Positions 1 through 10,013 are shown, numbered from the stretch's first letter. The stretch is DNA of 37,765 nt from an uncultured Eubacterium sp. (GCA_910583925.1 CAJTZJ010000017.1:1-37765); one strand, 5' to 3'. Made by a program: numbers and translations. Notes: generated from the letters alone by a model not told the origin.

Positions 1-2
1 AA

Positions 3-26
3 AAAATTTATAAAATTATAAATTTT
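3..26. repeat. AT-only perfect palindrome
   Basis: Two 11-nt arms (AAAATTTATAA and its complement) around an AA loop. It has no G or C, so as a terminator it would be weak. It may close the gene left of the window or be chance in AT-rich DNA. Confidence 0.35.
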
Positions 27-39
27 GTTATATATGGTA

Positions 40-69
40 TTGATTTCTTGATGCCTTGGGTATTATAAT
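40..69 (+). promoter_or_regulatory. Probable sigma-A promoter of the ABC exporter operon
   Basis: TTGATT (40-45), an 18-nt spacer and TATAAT (64-69), followed by a short AT-rich leader and the ribosome binding site CGGAG before the ATG at 108. It probably drives the whole run from 108 to 9945, since no gap in that run is longer than about 28 nt. Confidence 0.55.
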
Positions 70-107
70 CTTATAAATAATAATTTATATATTTATTCGG
101 AGCTATT

Positions 108-1829
108 ATGAAAAAGTTACTTGTCTATTTAAAGGATTATAAAAAAGAAAGCTTCTTTGCTCCTCTTTTTAAAATGCTTGAAGCAATATTTGAATTAATT
201 GTTCCGCTTGTTGTTGCTTCAATTATTGATAATGGTATATTAAGGAATAATATCAGCTATGTTGTTATCTGTTCTGCAATTCTTGTTGCTTTGGCGGTTA
301 TCGGTATGGTTGCTGCAATTACTGCCCAGTACTTTGCTGCAAAGGCTGCAACGGGATTCGGAAAAGAGCTACGCTATGCTTTGTTTGATAAGATTGAATC
401 TCTTTCTTTTTCGGAAGTTGACAGTATCGGAACATCAAGTCTTATTACAAGATTAACAACAGATTCAAATCAGGTTCAGAATGGTGTTAACTTGGTTTTA
501 AGATTATTCTTGAGAAGTCCATTTATTGTTTTCGGTGCAATGATAATGGCGTTTACGGTTGATGTAAAATGCGCATTGATTTTCGTTGGTGTTATCCCTG
601 TTCTTTCACTTGTTGTTTTCGGAATTATGGCTTATACCATTCCAAAATATAAGCGGGTTCAGAATAATCTTGACAGCATAACTCTTAAAACACGGGAAAA
701 CCTGAGCGGTGCCAGAGTTATAAGAGCTTTTACGCAGGAAGAAGCAGAGATAAATGATTTTACTGAGAAAAATGATATTTTAACCCGCCTTCAAAAGGGC
801 GTCGGCAAAATATCTGCCTTAATGAATCCTGTTACTTATGTAATTATAAATGTTGCTGTTATTGCATTGATTTACAGCGGCGCTTTGCAGGTTAATAAAG
901 GAAATCTGTCTCAGGGTGAGGTTGTTGCTCTTTATAACTATATGAGCCAAATTCTTGTTGAGCTGATTAAGCTTGCAAATCTTATTATCACGATTACAAA
1001 AGCCCTTGCCTGTGCATCAAGAATAGAGAGCGTAATGAATCTTGAAAACTCTTTGCAGCATAACCGAAACAATGAATTACAATCAGAGAATGCTGTTGAT
1101 TTTGATAATGTGTCATTAAAATATAAGGACGCTTCTGAAAATTCGCTTGAGAATATTTCATTTATTGCTGAAAAGGGAAGTGTTATAGGTATTATAGGCG
1201 GAACAGGAAGCGGTAAAACAAGCCTTGTTTCTCTGATTCCGCATTTTTATGATGCAACAGGCGGTAAGGTTCTTGTTAATGGTATGGATGTAAAATCATA
1301 TTCTGATGATGACTTACGGCAAAGGATTGGCTTTGTTCTTCAAAAGGCTGCATTGTTTAAAGGCACAGTTCGTGATAACCTTAAATGGGGTAATGAAAAT
1401 GCAACCGATGATGAAATGCTTGTAGCCCTGAAAAAAGCACAGGTGTTGGATACTGTACTTGATAAGGGCGGTCTGGATGCTGCGATTGAACAGAACGGCT
1501 CAAATCTTTCCGGCGGTCAGAAGCAAAGACTTTCTGTTGCAAGAGCTTTGGTCAGAAAGCCGGATATACTTATTCTTGATGACAGCTCCTCCGCTCTTGA
1601 CTATGCAACGGAAGCTGCTATGAGAAAAGAAATATTGAATCTGGATTATAATCCAACAGTGTTTATTGTTAGTCAGCGCGCTTCGTCAGTAATGAGTGCT
1701 GATAAAATAATAGTTCTTGATGACGGCTCTGTTTGCGGAGTTGGAAATCATAATCAGCTTCTTGAACAATGTGATGTTTATAAAGAAATCTATACTTCTC
1801 AATTCGGAGAGGAGGATAGCAATGAATAA
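108..1829 (+). CDS. ABC exporter half-transporter, degenerate-site subunit
   Basis: A 573-residue half-transporter: N-terminal type I exporter membrane domain (about 1-310) and C-terminal ATPase domain. Walker A is GGTGSGKTS (about 364-372) and the signature is LSGGQ (467-471). Walker B ends in Asp-Asp (491-492), so the catalytic glutamate is replaced by D492, and the H-loop has Q523 where the switch histidine should be. These two changes mark the non-hydrolysing partner of heterodimeric exporters of the TM287/288 and BmrCD type (family knowledge). The start is set by CGGAG upstream. It overlaps the next gene, its likely dimer partner, by 8 nt. Substrate is unknown; multidrug or lipid export is typical of the family. 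Confidence 0.93.
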   Translation: MKKLLVYLKDYKKESFFAPLFKMLEAIFELIVPLVVASIIDNGILRNNISYVVICSAILVALAVIGMVAAITAQYFAAKAATGFGKELRYALFDKIESLSFSEVDSIGTSSLITRLTTDSNQVQNGVNLVLRLFLRSPFIVFGAMIMAFTVDVKCALIFVGVIPVLSLVVFGIMAYTIPKYKRVQNNLDSITLKTRENLSGARVIRAFTQEEAEINDFTEKNDILTRLQKGVGKISALMNPVTYVIINVAVIALIYSGALQVNKGNLSQGEVVALYNYMSQILVELIKLANLIITITKALACASRIESVMNLENSLQHNRNNELQSENAVDFDNVSLKYKDASENSLENISFIAEKGSVIGIIGGTGSGKTSLVSLIPHFYDATGGKVLVNGMDVKSYSDDDLRQRIGFVLQKAALFKGTVRDNLKWGNENATDDEMLVALKKAQVLDTVLDKGGLDAAIEQNGSNLSGGQKQRLSVARALVRKPDILILDDSSSALDYATEAAMRKEILNLDYNPTVFIVSQRASSVMSADKIIVLDDGSVCGVGNHNQLLEQCDVYKEIYTSQFGEEDSNE

Positions 1830-3579
1830 TAAATCTATTCTGAAAAAAGTTTTTTCCTATATCGGCAGATATAAATATGTTCTTTTTCTTTCCTTGTTGC
1901 TCGCAGTTTTGTCTGTTGGATTAACGCTTTATGTTCCTGTTCTTGTTGGTAATGCAATTGATTTTATAATCGGAAAAGGAAAAGTAGATTTTGATTCAGT
2001 AATTAAAATACTATTTAAAATATTGATTATTGTTGCAATAACAGGGCTTTTGCAATGGATAATGAATGTCTGCAACAACAGAATTACTTTTAATGTAGTT
2101 CGTGATATGAGAAACAGAGCATTCAAGAAAATTGAGGTTTTGCCTTTCAGCTATCTTGATTCCCATTCACAGGGCGATACAGTCAGCAAAGTTATAACGG
2201 ATGCCGATCAGCTTGCTGATGGTCTTTTGATGGGATTTACTCAGCTGTTTACGGGTGTTGCAACAATTATTGGTACGCTGATTTTTATGCTTTCAATTAA
2301 TTTCTGGATAACACTTGTTGTTGTAGTATTGACTCCGTTATCCTTCCTCATTGCTCGTTTTATTGCTAAAAAAACTTATTCCATGTTTAAGCTTCAAAGT
2401 GAAACAAGAGGCGAGCAAACAGCCTTTATTGATGAAATGGTCTCAAACCAAAAAGTTATTGAGGCATATAGCCATAAAAAGCAGAATATGGTAAAATTTG
2501 ATGAAATTAATGAAAGGCTTCGCAGATATTCTCTTCGAGCAACCTTTTATTCATCCATTACAAATCCGGCAACAAGATTTGTAAACAGTATTGTTTATGC
2601 TGCCGTTGCACTTTTTGGTGCGGTTTTAGCTGTTTCTAAAAGTGGTATCGGAAGCGGAATTACAGTTGGTGTGCTTGCTTCTTTTCTTGCTTATGCCAAT
2701 CAGTATACAAAGCCTTTTAATGAAATCAGCGGAGTTGTTACCGAGCTTCAGAATGCCTTTGCCTGTGCCGGTAGATTGATTGGGCTTATAGAAGAGAAAG
2801 AGGTTGACCCCGATACCGAGGATAAAAAGGTTCTGAAAAATATCAAGGGAAATATTGTTCTTGAAAATGTTGAATTCGGATATTCGAAAGATAAGCCTCT
2901 TATTACGGATTTATCTCTTAATGTAAAAGAGGGAATGAGAGTTGCAATTGTCGGACCGACAGGCTGCGGAAAAACAACGCTTATAAATCTTTTGATGAAA
3001 TTTTATGATATTCAGGGCGGAGCAATTTCAGTTGATACTATTAATTATCAGGATATAAATGTTAAATCCCTGAGATCGGCTTTCGGAATGGTTCTTCAGG
3101 ATACATGGCTGAAAAACGGAACGATTCTTGATAATATTTGTATGGGAAAGTCGGACGCAACATTTGAGGAGGCTGTTGAAGCAGCAAAGAAAGCACATTC
3201 TCATTCGTTTATTAAAAGGCTTCCGGACGGATATAACACTCTTATTGATTCTGACGGAGGAAACCTTTCGCAGGGGCAGAAGCAGCTTCTTTGTATTACA
3301 AGATTGATGCTTGTTAATCCGCCAATGCTTATACTTGATGAAGCTACTTCAAGTATTGATACAAGAACGGAGATAAAAATTCAGAAAGCTTTTAATACTT
3401 TGATGCAGAATAAAACAACATTTATCGTTGCGCACAGGCTTTCAACCATTAAGAATGCCGATTTAATTCTTGTTATGAATAACGGCTCAGTGGTTGAAAT
3501 GGGAACGCATAAAAAACTTCTTGATAAAAAAGGATTTTATTATAATTTATATAATAGTCAGTACAGTGGATTAAAATAA
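1822..3579 (+). CDS. ABC exporter half-transporter, catalytic partner
   Basis: A 585-residue half-transporter starting at the ATG at 1822, which has GGAGG just upstream; the frame is open further upstream but only inside the previous gene. Membrane domain about 1-310, then ATPase domain with Walker A GPTGCGKTT (378-386), Walker B ending D506-E507 (catalytic Glu present) and H-loop H538. The signature reads LSQGQ (482-486) rather than LSGGQ. This is complementary to the partner: normal Walker A/B here, altered signature here, and the opposite in the other subunit, so only one of the two composite ATP sites should hydrolyse. Overlapping start and stop suggest translational coupling. Confidence 0.94.
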   Translation: MNNKSILKKVFSYIGRYKYVLFLSLLLAVLSVGLTLYVPVLVGNAIDFIIGKGKVDFDSVIKILFKILIIVAITGLLQWIMNVCNNRITFNVVRDMRNRAFKKIEVLPFSYLDSHSQGDTVSKVITDADQLADGLLMGFTQLFTGVATIIGTLIFMLSINFWITLVVVVLTPLSFLIARFIAKKTYSMFKLQSETRGEQTAFIDEMVSNQKVIEAYSHKKQNMVKFDEINERLRRYSLRATFYSSITNPATRFVNSIVYAAVALFGAVLAVSKSGIGSGITVGVLASFLAYANQYTKPFNEISGVVTELQNAFACAGRLIGLIEEKEVDPDTEDKKVLKNIKGNIVLENVEFGYSKDKPLITDLSLNVKEGMRVAIVGPTGCGKTTLINLLMKFYDIQGGAISVDTINYQDINVKSLRSAFGMVLQDTWLKNGTILDNICMGKSDATFEEAVEAAKKAHSHSFIKRLPDGYNTLIDSDGGNLSQGQKQLLCITRLMLVNPPMLILDEATSSIDTRTEIKIQKAFNTLMQNKTTFIVAHRLSTIKNADLILVMNNGSVVEMGTHKKLLDKKGFYYNLYNSQYSGLK

Positions 3580-3594
3580 CGGAGGATATGAATT

Positions 3595-4956
3595 TTGGAT
3601 GTTATTATTGTTGGCTGCGGTAAGCTTGGAAGCTGCCTGGCAAAAAATCTTTCTGAAGAAAATCACAATATAACTGTGTTTGATAAAAATGAAGACCTGG
3701 TAAACAGTATTGTTGATAAATATGATGTTCAAGGCTATGTAGGCGGAGCAACAATTAAGAAAAACCTTGAAGAGGTTGGAGCTAAAAAAGCCGATCTTCT
3801 TATTGCAACAACAGCTTCGGATGAAAACAATATTCTTTCTTGTTTTATTGCGCATAGAATGGGTACCAAGCATACAATTGCCAGAGTAAGAAATCCGGAG
3901 TATATTAAACAGATTAACTTTATGAGAAGTGAACTTGGTATTTCACTTCTGTTCAACCCTGATTTTTCGGCAGCACTTGAAATTATGCGAGTTATTCAGT
4001 TTCCAAGCGCAATGAATGTTGAATCCTTTGCTGATGGTCGTGTTGATTTGGCTGAGGTAAAGATTTCTGCATCAAGTCCGATTGCGAACAGCAAAGTGGG
4101 CAACATTTCATCAAAATTTAAAAACGGAATGATTATCTGTGCTGTTGCAAGGGGTAATGATGTTTTTATTCCGAACGGCGATTTTATTATTAATGAAAAG
4201 GATAAGATTTATATTACCGGGCATCATAAATATCTTTCATCAATAATCAATAAATTAAATCCATCCAAGAAATTTGACAATATCAAAAATATAATGATTG
4301 TCGGTGGATCAAGAATAGCGTTTTATCTTGCGGGTATGCTTGAAAATCAAAGTAAAAATGTTATACTTGTTGAAAAGGATGTTGAAAGATGTGAACAGCT
4401 TTCGGATTTGCTTGATAAGACAACCGTTATCTGCGGTGATGCAAATGACTATGATTTTATGAAGGAAGAGGGCATCGAAAATATGGATGCCGTTGTTACG
4501 CTTACAAATAATGATGAGCTTAATATAATGTTTACAGCCTTTTCGGAAACATGTAATGTTCCGAAGAATATAACAAAAATAAATAACCCTAATCTTTCCA
4601 TTCTTCTTGACAGGTTTTCGTCAGACAGCTTTATTAATGTAACCGATATCGCAAGCGATACGATTATTCATTATGTAAGATCTAAAAAGCATGTAGCCTC
4701 AGGAGAAATGAAGCGACTTTATAAGCTTGTTGGAGGTAAGGTTGAAGCAGCGGAATTTGTTGTTGATGCCAAAACCAGAAATATCGGCGAAATGCTTAGT
4801 GATATCAGCTTTAAAAATGATGTACTTGTTGCTTCAATAAGCCGCAAAGGAAAAATAATTTTTCCCAAGGGCGATGATACTATTGAAATTGGCGACCGGC
4901 TTATTGTTGTTACTAAGGAAAGAAAAATTGAAAAAATCAATGATATATTTGATTAA
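3595..4956 (+). CDS. trkA: Trk potassium uptake regulatory subunit TrkA
   Basis: A 453-residue cytoplasmic protein with two RCK halves (TrkA_N-TrkA_C twice), the usual length for a full-size TrkA. The first half begins with the dinucleotide-binding loop VGCGKLG (about residues 7-13); the second has a weaker copy, VGGSRIA. TrkA gates the TrkH channel in response to NAD(H) or ATP (family knowledge). The start is TTG at 3595, behind GGAGG with about 9 nt spacing; the nearby ATG at 3588 is out of frame. It lies 15 nt after the ABC gene and 28 nt before trkH, its partner. Confidence 0.95.
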   Translation: MDVIIVGCGKLGSCLAKNLSEENHNITVFDKNEDLVNSIVDKYDVQGYVGGATIKKNLEEVGAKKADLLIATTASDENNILSCFIAHRMGTKHTIARVRNPEYIKQINFMRSELGISLLFNPDFSAALEIMRVIQFPSAMNVESFADGRVDLAEVKISASSPIANSKVGNISSKFKNGMIICAVARGNDVFIPNGDFIINEKDKIYITGHHKYLSSIINKLNPSKKFDNIKNIMIVGGSRIAFYLAGMLENQSKNVILVEKDVERCEQLSDLLDKTTVICGDANDYDFMKEEGIENMDAVVTLTNNDELNIMFTAFSETCNVPKNITKINNPNLSILLDRFSSDSFINVTDIASDTIIHYVRSKKHVASGEMKRLYKLVGGKVEAAEFVVDAKTRNIGEMLSDISFKNDVLVASISRKGKIIFPKGDDTIEIGDRLIVVTKERKIEKINDIFD

Positions 4957-4984
4957 GAATAATAAAGGATTTTAAAGGTGTGTT

Positions 4985-6427
4985 ATGAATTACAGAGCAG
5001 TAACATATGTGCTTGGTAAAATATTTATGGTAATTGGAGCACTTATGCTTCTTCCGATTACTATATCTTTCTATTATAAGGAAAATTTAACAATTGCTTT
5101 TTTAGTTCCTGCAATGCTTTTAATTTTTATTGGCATTCTTCTTGTTCTGTTTAAACCGGAAAGAAGAGCAATTTATACAAAAGAGGGTTTGGTTATTTGC
5201 GGGCTTTCGTGGATAATAATGTCTGTATTCGGTGCATTGCCATTTATGATCAGCCATACCATCCCGGAATTTGTAAATGCTTTTTTTGAAACCTGTTCCG
5301 GCTTCTCAACAACCGGGGCAACTATTTTGACGGAGATTGAATCTCTTCCGAAATCTATATTATTTTGGCGTTCCTTTACGCATTGGATAGGCGGTATGGG
5401 TATTTTATCCTTTATGATTGCTATCATTCCAAAGGGCGAAAGCCATTCTATGTTTATTATGAAGGCAGAAGTTCCCGGACCTAAGGCTGGTAAGGTTGTA
5501 TCTAAAATACAGGAAAGCGCAAGAATATTATACATAATATATTGTGCATTAACGCTTGTTGAAATTTTTGTTCTTTATCTTTTTACTAAGATGAGACTTT
5601 TTGATGCTGTTACAACTGCCTTTTCTACAGCCGGTACCGGCGGATTTTCCGTGCTGAATAATTCTATTTTGGGATATAACAGTGCAAGAATTGAATGGAT
5701 TATAATTGTGTTTATGTTTCTTTTCGGCGTAAACTTTAATCTTTATTTCTTTATTCTGATTAAGCGCTTTTCAAGTGCATTTAAAAATGAAGAATTCTGG
5801 ACATATGTTGCAGTTAATATAGCTGCCGTAACACTCATAACTATTAACATAGCCGGGAGTTACAGCAGAATAACGGATGCAATTCGTGATGCTGCCTTTA
5901 ATGTTAATGCAATTATGAGTACAACGGGCTTTGGAACAGCTGATTTTGACAAATGGAATACATTCAGCAAGGTTTTACTGGTAGCTCTGATGTTTGTCGG
6001 AGGTTGTGTCGGTTCAACAGGCGGCGGAATGAAGGTAACGCGAATTTTGCTTTATTTCAAAGAGATGCACGCCGATATCAAAAAGGCTTTAAGGCCAAAT
6101 GCGATTGTTAAAATCAGAATGAATGGCAATGTGGTTGAAAAAAAGATTATCGAGGGTACGAATTCTTATCTTGTCATCTATCTTGCTATTATGATGCTTT
6201 CAATCCTTGCAGTTTCACTCAATGGATTCGATTTTACATCAACTGTTACTTCAGTTATCACTTGTCTTAATAATGTAGGTCCCGGTCTTGGTATAGTGGG
6301 TCCAACAGGGAATTATGCTTCCTTTTCCGTGCTTTCAAAGCTTGTTTTTTGTTTTGATATGCTTGCCGGCAGGCTTGAACTTTTCCCGATTCTGATTTTA
6401 TTTGCACCAAGAACCTACAAAAAATAA
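4985..6427 (+). CDS. trkH: Trk-type potassium transporter, membrane subunit TrkH
   Basis: A 480-residue polytopic membrane protein of the TrkH/KtrB family. Four pore-loop repeats are visible with typical glycine-rich filters: TTGATIL, TAGTGGFS, TTGFGTADF and NNVGPGLG. The HWIGGMG segment after the first loop is characteristic. It forms the K+ translocation path and should bind the TrkA ring encoded just upstream. The C-terminus ends shortly after the last pore segment (LFAPRTYKK), as usual. It could equally be called KtrB, but the full-length two-RCK partner favours Trk. Confidence 0.95.
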   Translation: MNYRAVTYVLGKIFMVIGALMLLPITISFYYKENLTIAFLVPAMLLIFIGILLVLFKPERRAIYTKEGLVICGLSWIIMSVFGALPFMISHTIPEFVNAFFETCSGFSTTGATILTEIESLPKSILFWRSFTHWIGGMGILSFMIAIIPKGESHSMFIMKAEVPGPKAGKVVSKIQESARILYIIYCALTLVEIFVLYLFTKMRLFDAVTTAFSTAGTGGFSVLNNSILGYNSARIEWIIIVFMFLFGVNFNLYFFILIKRFSSAFKNEEFWTYVAVNIAAVTLITINIAGSYSRITDAIRDAAFNVNAIMSTTGFGTADFDKWNTFSKVLLVALMFVGGCVGSTGGGMKVTRILLYFKEMHADIKKALRPNAIVKIRMNGNVVEKKIIEGTNSYLVIYLAIMMLSILAVSLNGFDFTSTVTSVITCLNNVGPGLGIVGPTGNYASFSVLSKLVFCFDMLAGRLELFPILILFAPRTYKK

Positions 6428-6449
6428 TCACTCATAGGAGAATTGTTTT

Positions 6450-7844
6450 ATGGAAATATTACAAAAGGTTTTAGAAGGTATAGACGGTGTTGTTTGGGGC
6501 CCCGTAACTCTTTTTTTACTTGTGGGAACAGGTGTATTTCTTACATTTAGATTAAGGTTTATTCCATGGAAAATGCTTCCGAAATCTTTAAAAGCAATTT
6601 TCAGTCCGGAGGCAAGAAAAACAAATAGGGAAAAGGGAGAAATTTCACCCTTTTCAGCCTTGATGACAGCGCTTGCAGGTACAATAGGAACAGGCAATAT
6701 TGTTGGTGTTGCAACTGCAATGGTAACCGGCGGTCCGGGTGCTCTTGTGTGGATGTGGTTAGCGGCTGCTTTTGGTATTTCCACGAAATATGCGGAATGC
6801 GCTTTGGCTGTAAAATATCGTTCTGTAAATGAAAAGGGCGAGTTTGTCGGCGGTCCGATGTATACCATCAGAAATGCCTTTAAGCATAAGAGGGTAGCAG
6901 CAGTTCTTGCCGGTGCTTTTGCCGTATTTACAGTTCTTGCTTCTTTTGGCATAGGCAATCTTTCTCAGGCTAATTCCATTTCTGACGCAATAAATAATAC
7001 ATTCTCTGTTCCGACATGGATTACAGGTATTTTGCTTGCAGTGTTAACAGGTTTGGTTGTATTCGGCGGAATTAGATCCATAGCCAAGGTTTCATCTGTT
7101 CTGGTACCTGTTATGGCTATATTCTACATAATATCAGGAATTATTGTTATTGCAGTAAATTATAAAAATATTCCATCGGGTATTGCAACTATATTTTCAA
7201 TGGCATTCGGAGGAAGAGCTGTTGGCGGCGGTATTGCAGGAGCAATTACAGCGTCTGTTATGAATAGTATCAGATTCGGTGTTTCAAGGGGTGTATTCTC
7301 AAATGAAGCAGGTCTTGGCTCTGCTGCTATATCTGCATCGTCAGCATCATCTGATGATCATGTTTCACAGGGATTTATCAATATGTGCGGTACTTTTATT
7401 GATACAATAGTTGTATGTACTATTACAGGGCTTGCCATCGCTTCATCGGGCGTTCTCGGCTCCGTTGACCAAAACGGAAAATATATTCAGGGTGCAAACT
7501 TAACAATTTCTGCCTTTTCTTCGGTACTTGGAAAAGCAGGTGCAGTAATTATAACGGTAGGTATTCTTATGTTTGCCTTCTCAACCATTCTTGGCTGGGA
7601 ATATCAAGGTGAAAAGGCGCTTGAATATTTGTTTAAAAAGCCTGCTGTCTGCTATATTTACAGAGTCGTTTTTTCTGTAGCTGTTTTTGTCGGAGCAACT
7701 GTAGCGCTTGATATTGCATGGTCTTTCAGTGATATCGCAAACGGTCTTATGGCACTTCCGAATCTGATTTCACTTTTGGCATTATCCGGTGTTCTTGCCA
7801 AGGATACAAAAAAATATTATGAAAGATCTAAGGCTTTAAAATAA
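6450..7844 (+). CDS. Sodium:alanine/glycine symporter (AGCS family)
   Basis: A 464-residue polytopic protein with family hallmarks: N-terminal WGPVTLFLLVGTG, the GALVWMWLAAAFG ... TKYAECALA signature, and SNEAGLGSAAI in the middle. It is expected to import alanine, glycine or related amino acids with Na+ across the cytoplasmic membrane. The ribosome binding site AGGAG precedes the ATG; the gene lies 22 nt after trkH and 28 nt before the oxidoreductase gene, so it is probably co-transcribed. The exact amino acid cannot be told from sequence. Confidence 0.93.
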   Translation: MEILQKVLEGIDGVVWGPVTLFLLVGTGVFLTFRLRFIPWKMLPKSLKAIFSPEARKTNREKGEISPFSALMTALAGTIGTGNIVGVATAMVTGGPGALVWMWLAAAFGISTKYAECALAVKYRSVNEKGEFVGGPMYTIRNAFKHKRVAAVLAGAFAVFTVLASFGIGNLSQANSISDAINNTFSVPTWITGILLAVLTGLVVFGGIRSIAKVSSVLVPVMAIFYIISGIIVIAVNYKNIPSGIATIFSMAFGGRAVGGGIAGAITASVMNSIRFGVSRGVFSNEAGLGSAAISASSASSDDHVSQGFINMCGTFIDTIVVCTITGLAIASSGVLGSVDQNGKYIQGANLTISAFSSVLGKAGAVIITVGILMFAFSTILGWEYQGEKALEYLFKKPAVCYIYRVVFSVAVFVGATVALDIAWSFSDIANGLMALPNLISLLALSGVLAKDTKKYYERSKALK

Positions 7845-7872
7845 AGCTGCTGAAAATTCAAAGGGGAATTTT

Positions 7873-9945
7873 ATGAAGTACAATATGCTTTTCAGTCCTA
7901 TGAAAATAGGAAATGTTGAAATTAAAAACAGAGTTGTTATGGCTCCGATGCTTATGGGTTTCGGTCAGTTCAATGGTAATGCAACCGATAAAATGATTGA
8001 TTATTACGAGGAAAGAGCCAAAGGCGGAACAGGGCTTATTATTACAGAGATAACCCGTGTCAATAATTTAACAGGGGCTTCTTCATTTGGGCAGCTTGCT
8101 GCCTCTAAGGACAGAAACATTGCTTCTATGTCTAATCTTGCGGACAGAATACATAAGCATGGTGCAAAAATCTTTGTTGAACTTCATCATCCCGGCAGAC
8201 AGAATGTTAACTTAATGATTAATACTGTTCCTATTTCAGTAGCTTGCGATAATATTATGCCGAAAAACAGCTACAGTAAGCTTCTTTACGGCTGCATTGT
8301 TCCTATAGGAAAAAAGCTTGTGGAGAAGGATTTGTTTTTCAGAACATCCGGTCCAAGCAAATGCGAGCGAAGCAAATTTTCGGAAAGTGCGAATAAAGGT
8401 CTTTCCGTTTCACAAATTAAGAAAATTATTAATCAATTCGGCGATGCTGCCCTTCGAGTAAAAAAAGCAGGCTGCGACGGTGTTGAAATCCATGCAAGCC
8501 ACGGATATCTTATTCAGCAGTTTTTATCTCCTGCAACTAACAAAAGAACTGATGAATATGGCGGAAGCCTTTCAAACAGAATGAGATTTCTGCTTGAAAT
8601 AATAGAGAATGTCCGTGAAAAATGCGGAAAGGATTTTCCGATTATAGTTCGTTTGACGGTTGATGAAATGTATGAAAAAATCGGGCAAAGCGGAAAAGGC
8701 TATAATCTGTCAGAGGGTATTGAAATGGCAAAGATTCTTGATAAAAAGGGAATTGATGCTATTGATGTTTCCTCTGCAGGATATGATACCTTTAATTATT
8801 GGCTTGAGCCTACAACCTTTGAATGCGGCTGGCGTAAAAATCTTGCCGAGGAGGTTAAAAAAGCGGTTCATATTCCTGTAATTGCCGCAAATCTGATTCG
8901 TTCTCCCGAACAGGCTGAACAGCAGCTGGAAGACGGTATTCAGGATTTTATTTCACTCGGCAGACCTCATATTGCTGATCCGCATTGGTGTAATAAGGTG
9001 TTTGAGGGCAAAGAAGATGAAATTAAGCGTTGCATCTGCTGTCTTTATTGCTTTGAAAGTATGATGGAGGGTGCGTATGTAGGTGATCACGGTCACTGCT
9101 CGGTTAATCCGTTTGTAGGAAGAGAAAGTGAGAAGCTTAAAGAAAACGGAAACGGCAGAAAAGTAGTTATTATCGGTGCCGGAGCAGCCGGTTTAATGGC
9201 GGCAGAGCTGCTTGCAAAAAGAAAATTTGATGTAACCGTAATTGAAAAAGAAAAAGCATTCGGCGGTCAGCTAAATTTGGCAGATAAACCGCCTCATAAA
9301 GAAAAAATCCATTGGTGTGCGGATGACTTATATTCTAATGTTAAAAATGCAGGTGTTAAGCTCATTTTCGGAGTAACTGCCAATAAGGATATAATTTCTT
9401 CTTATAATCCGGAAATTGTTATTAATGCTACAGGCGGTAATGCCGTATTTCCAAGTGCTTTTAAGGGAGAAAGTGTTGTTACGGTAACGGAGATTCTTAA
9501 TGGAAATGTTAAGCCTGAAAATCAGAAAATCTGCGTCATCGGGTCAGGTATGACAGGGCTTGAAACATCAGAAATGCTTTGTGAAGCAGGTAACCGGGTT
9601 TCGGTTATTGAAATGGCAGAAGAAATAGCACCGGGTGCTTGGTTTCAGCAGCTTGATGATGTTTTGCCAAAGCTTGAAAAGTATAATACTGAATTTTTAC
9701 TATCTTCAAAGCTTATTGATATTCAGGAAAAATACATTGTAGTTGAAAATACCAAAACGAAAAAACAGGAAAAAATTTACTGCGACTTAGTTGTATTATC
9801 TCTCGGTGTTAGGTCTGACAACGCTTTATATGAAGAAATTAAGGATTTGTTTAAGAGCGTTTATAATATCGGAGATTCTGCTGAGGTAGGCAGAATTTAC
9901 AGTGCAACCGAAAGTGCATATAGAATTGTTAAATCAATAGATTAA
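7873..9945 (+). CDS. FMN/FAD/Fe-S oxidoreductase, enoate/2,4-dienoyl-CoA reductase family
   Basis: A 690-residue two-part enzyme. Residues 1 to about 380 form an Old Yellow Enzyme TIM barrel (KNRVVMAPM near the start, HASHGYL in the middle). A cysteine cluster follows, C387, C390, C393 and C409, with a further C389, the expected site of a 4Fe-4S cluster. Then come an FAD-binding loop VIIGAGAAG and a second dinucleotide loop VIGSGMTG for NAD(P)H. This is the layout of FadH, trimethylamine dehydrogenase, clostridial enoate reductases and bile-acid BaiCD/BaiH proteins. The likely reaction is NAD(P)H-dependent reduction of an activated C=C bond; the substrate cannot be assigned. Last gene before a terminator. 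Confidence 0.9.
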   Translation: MKYNMLFSPMKIGNVEIKNRVVMAPMLMGFGQFNGNATDKMIDYYEERAKGGTGLIITEITRVNNLTGASSFGQLAASKDRNIASMSNLADRIHKHGAKIFVELHHPGRQNVNLMINTVPISVACDNIMPKNSYSKLLYGCIVPIGKKLVEKDLFFRTSGPSKCERSKFSESANKGLSVSQIKKIINQFGDAALRVKKAGCDGVEIHASHGYLIQQFLSPATNKRTDEYGGSLSNRMRFLLEIIENVREKCGKDFPIIVRLTVDEMYEKIGQSGKGYNLSEGIEMAKILDKKGIDAIDVSSAGYDTFNYWLEPTTFECGWRKNLAEEVKKAVHIPVIAANLIRSPEQAEQQLEDGIQDFISLGRPHIADPHWCNKVFEGKEDEIKRCICCLYCFESMMEGAYVGDHGHCSVNPFVGRESEKLKENGNGRKVVIIGAGAAGLMAAELLAKRKFDVTVIEKEKAFGGQLNLADKPPHKEKIHWCADDLYSNVKNAGVKLIFGVTANKDIISSYNPEIVINATGGNAVFPSAFKGESVVTVTEILNGNVKPENQKICVIGSGMTGLETSEMLCEAGNRVSVIEMAEEIAPGAWFQQLDDVLPKLEKYNTEFLLSSKLIDIQEKYIVVENTKTKKQEKIYCDLVVLSLGVRSDNALYEEIKDLFKSVYNIGDSAEVGRIYSATESAYRIVKSID

Positions 9946-9951
9946 AAGATA

Positions 9952-9980
9952 AGTGGTGTTTTTTACACCATTTATTTTTT
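9952..9980 (+). terminator. Rho-independent terminator after the oxidoreductase gene
   Basis: Stem TGGTGT (9954-9959) / ACACCA (9965-9970) with a T-rich loop, followed by a T-rich run. It ends the 108-9945 operon just before the csoR promoter. Confidence 0.7.
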
Positions 9981-9984
9981 GCTG

Positions 9985-10013
9985 TTGACAAATACCTGAT
10001 AGGGGTATATAAT
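9985..10013 (+). promoter_or_regulatory. Sigma-A promoter of csoR-copA
   Basis: Perfect consensus: TTGACA (9985-9990), a 17-nt spacer and TATAAT (10008-10013). The operator palindromes overlap the spacer and the start-site region, so repression by CsoR and release by copper are expected. Confidence 0.92.

Noticed and set aside
1717..1821. N-terminal extension of the second ABC gene to 1717
   Set aside because: The extension lies inside the first ABC gene; GGAGG sits right before the ATG at 1822, which gives the normal family N-terminus.
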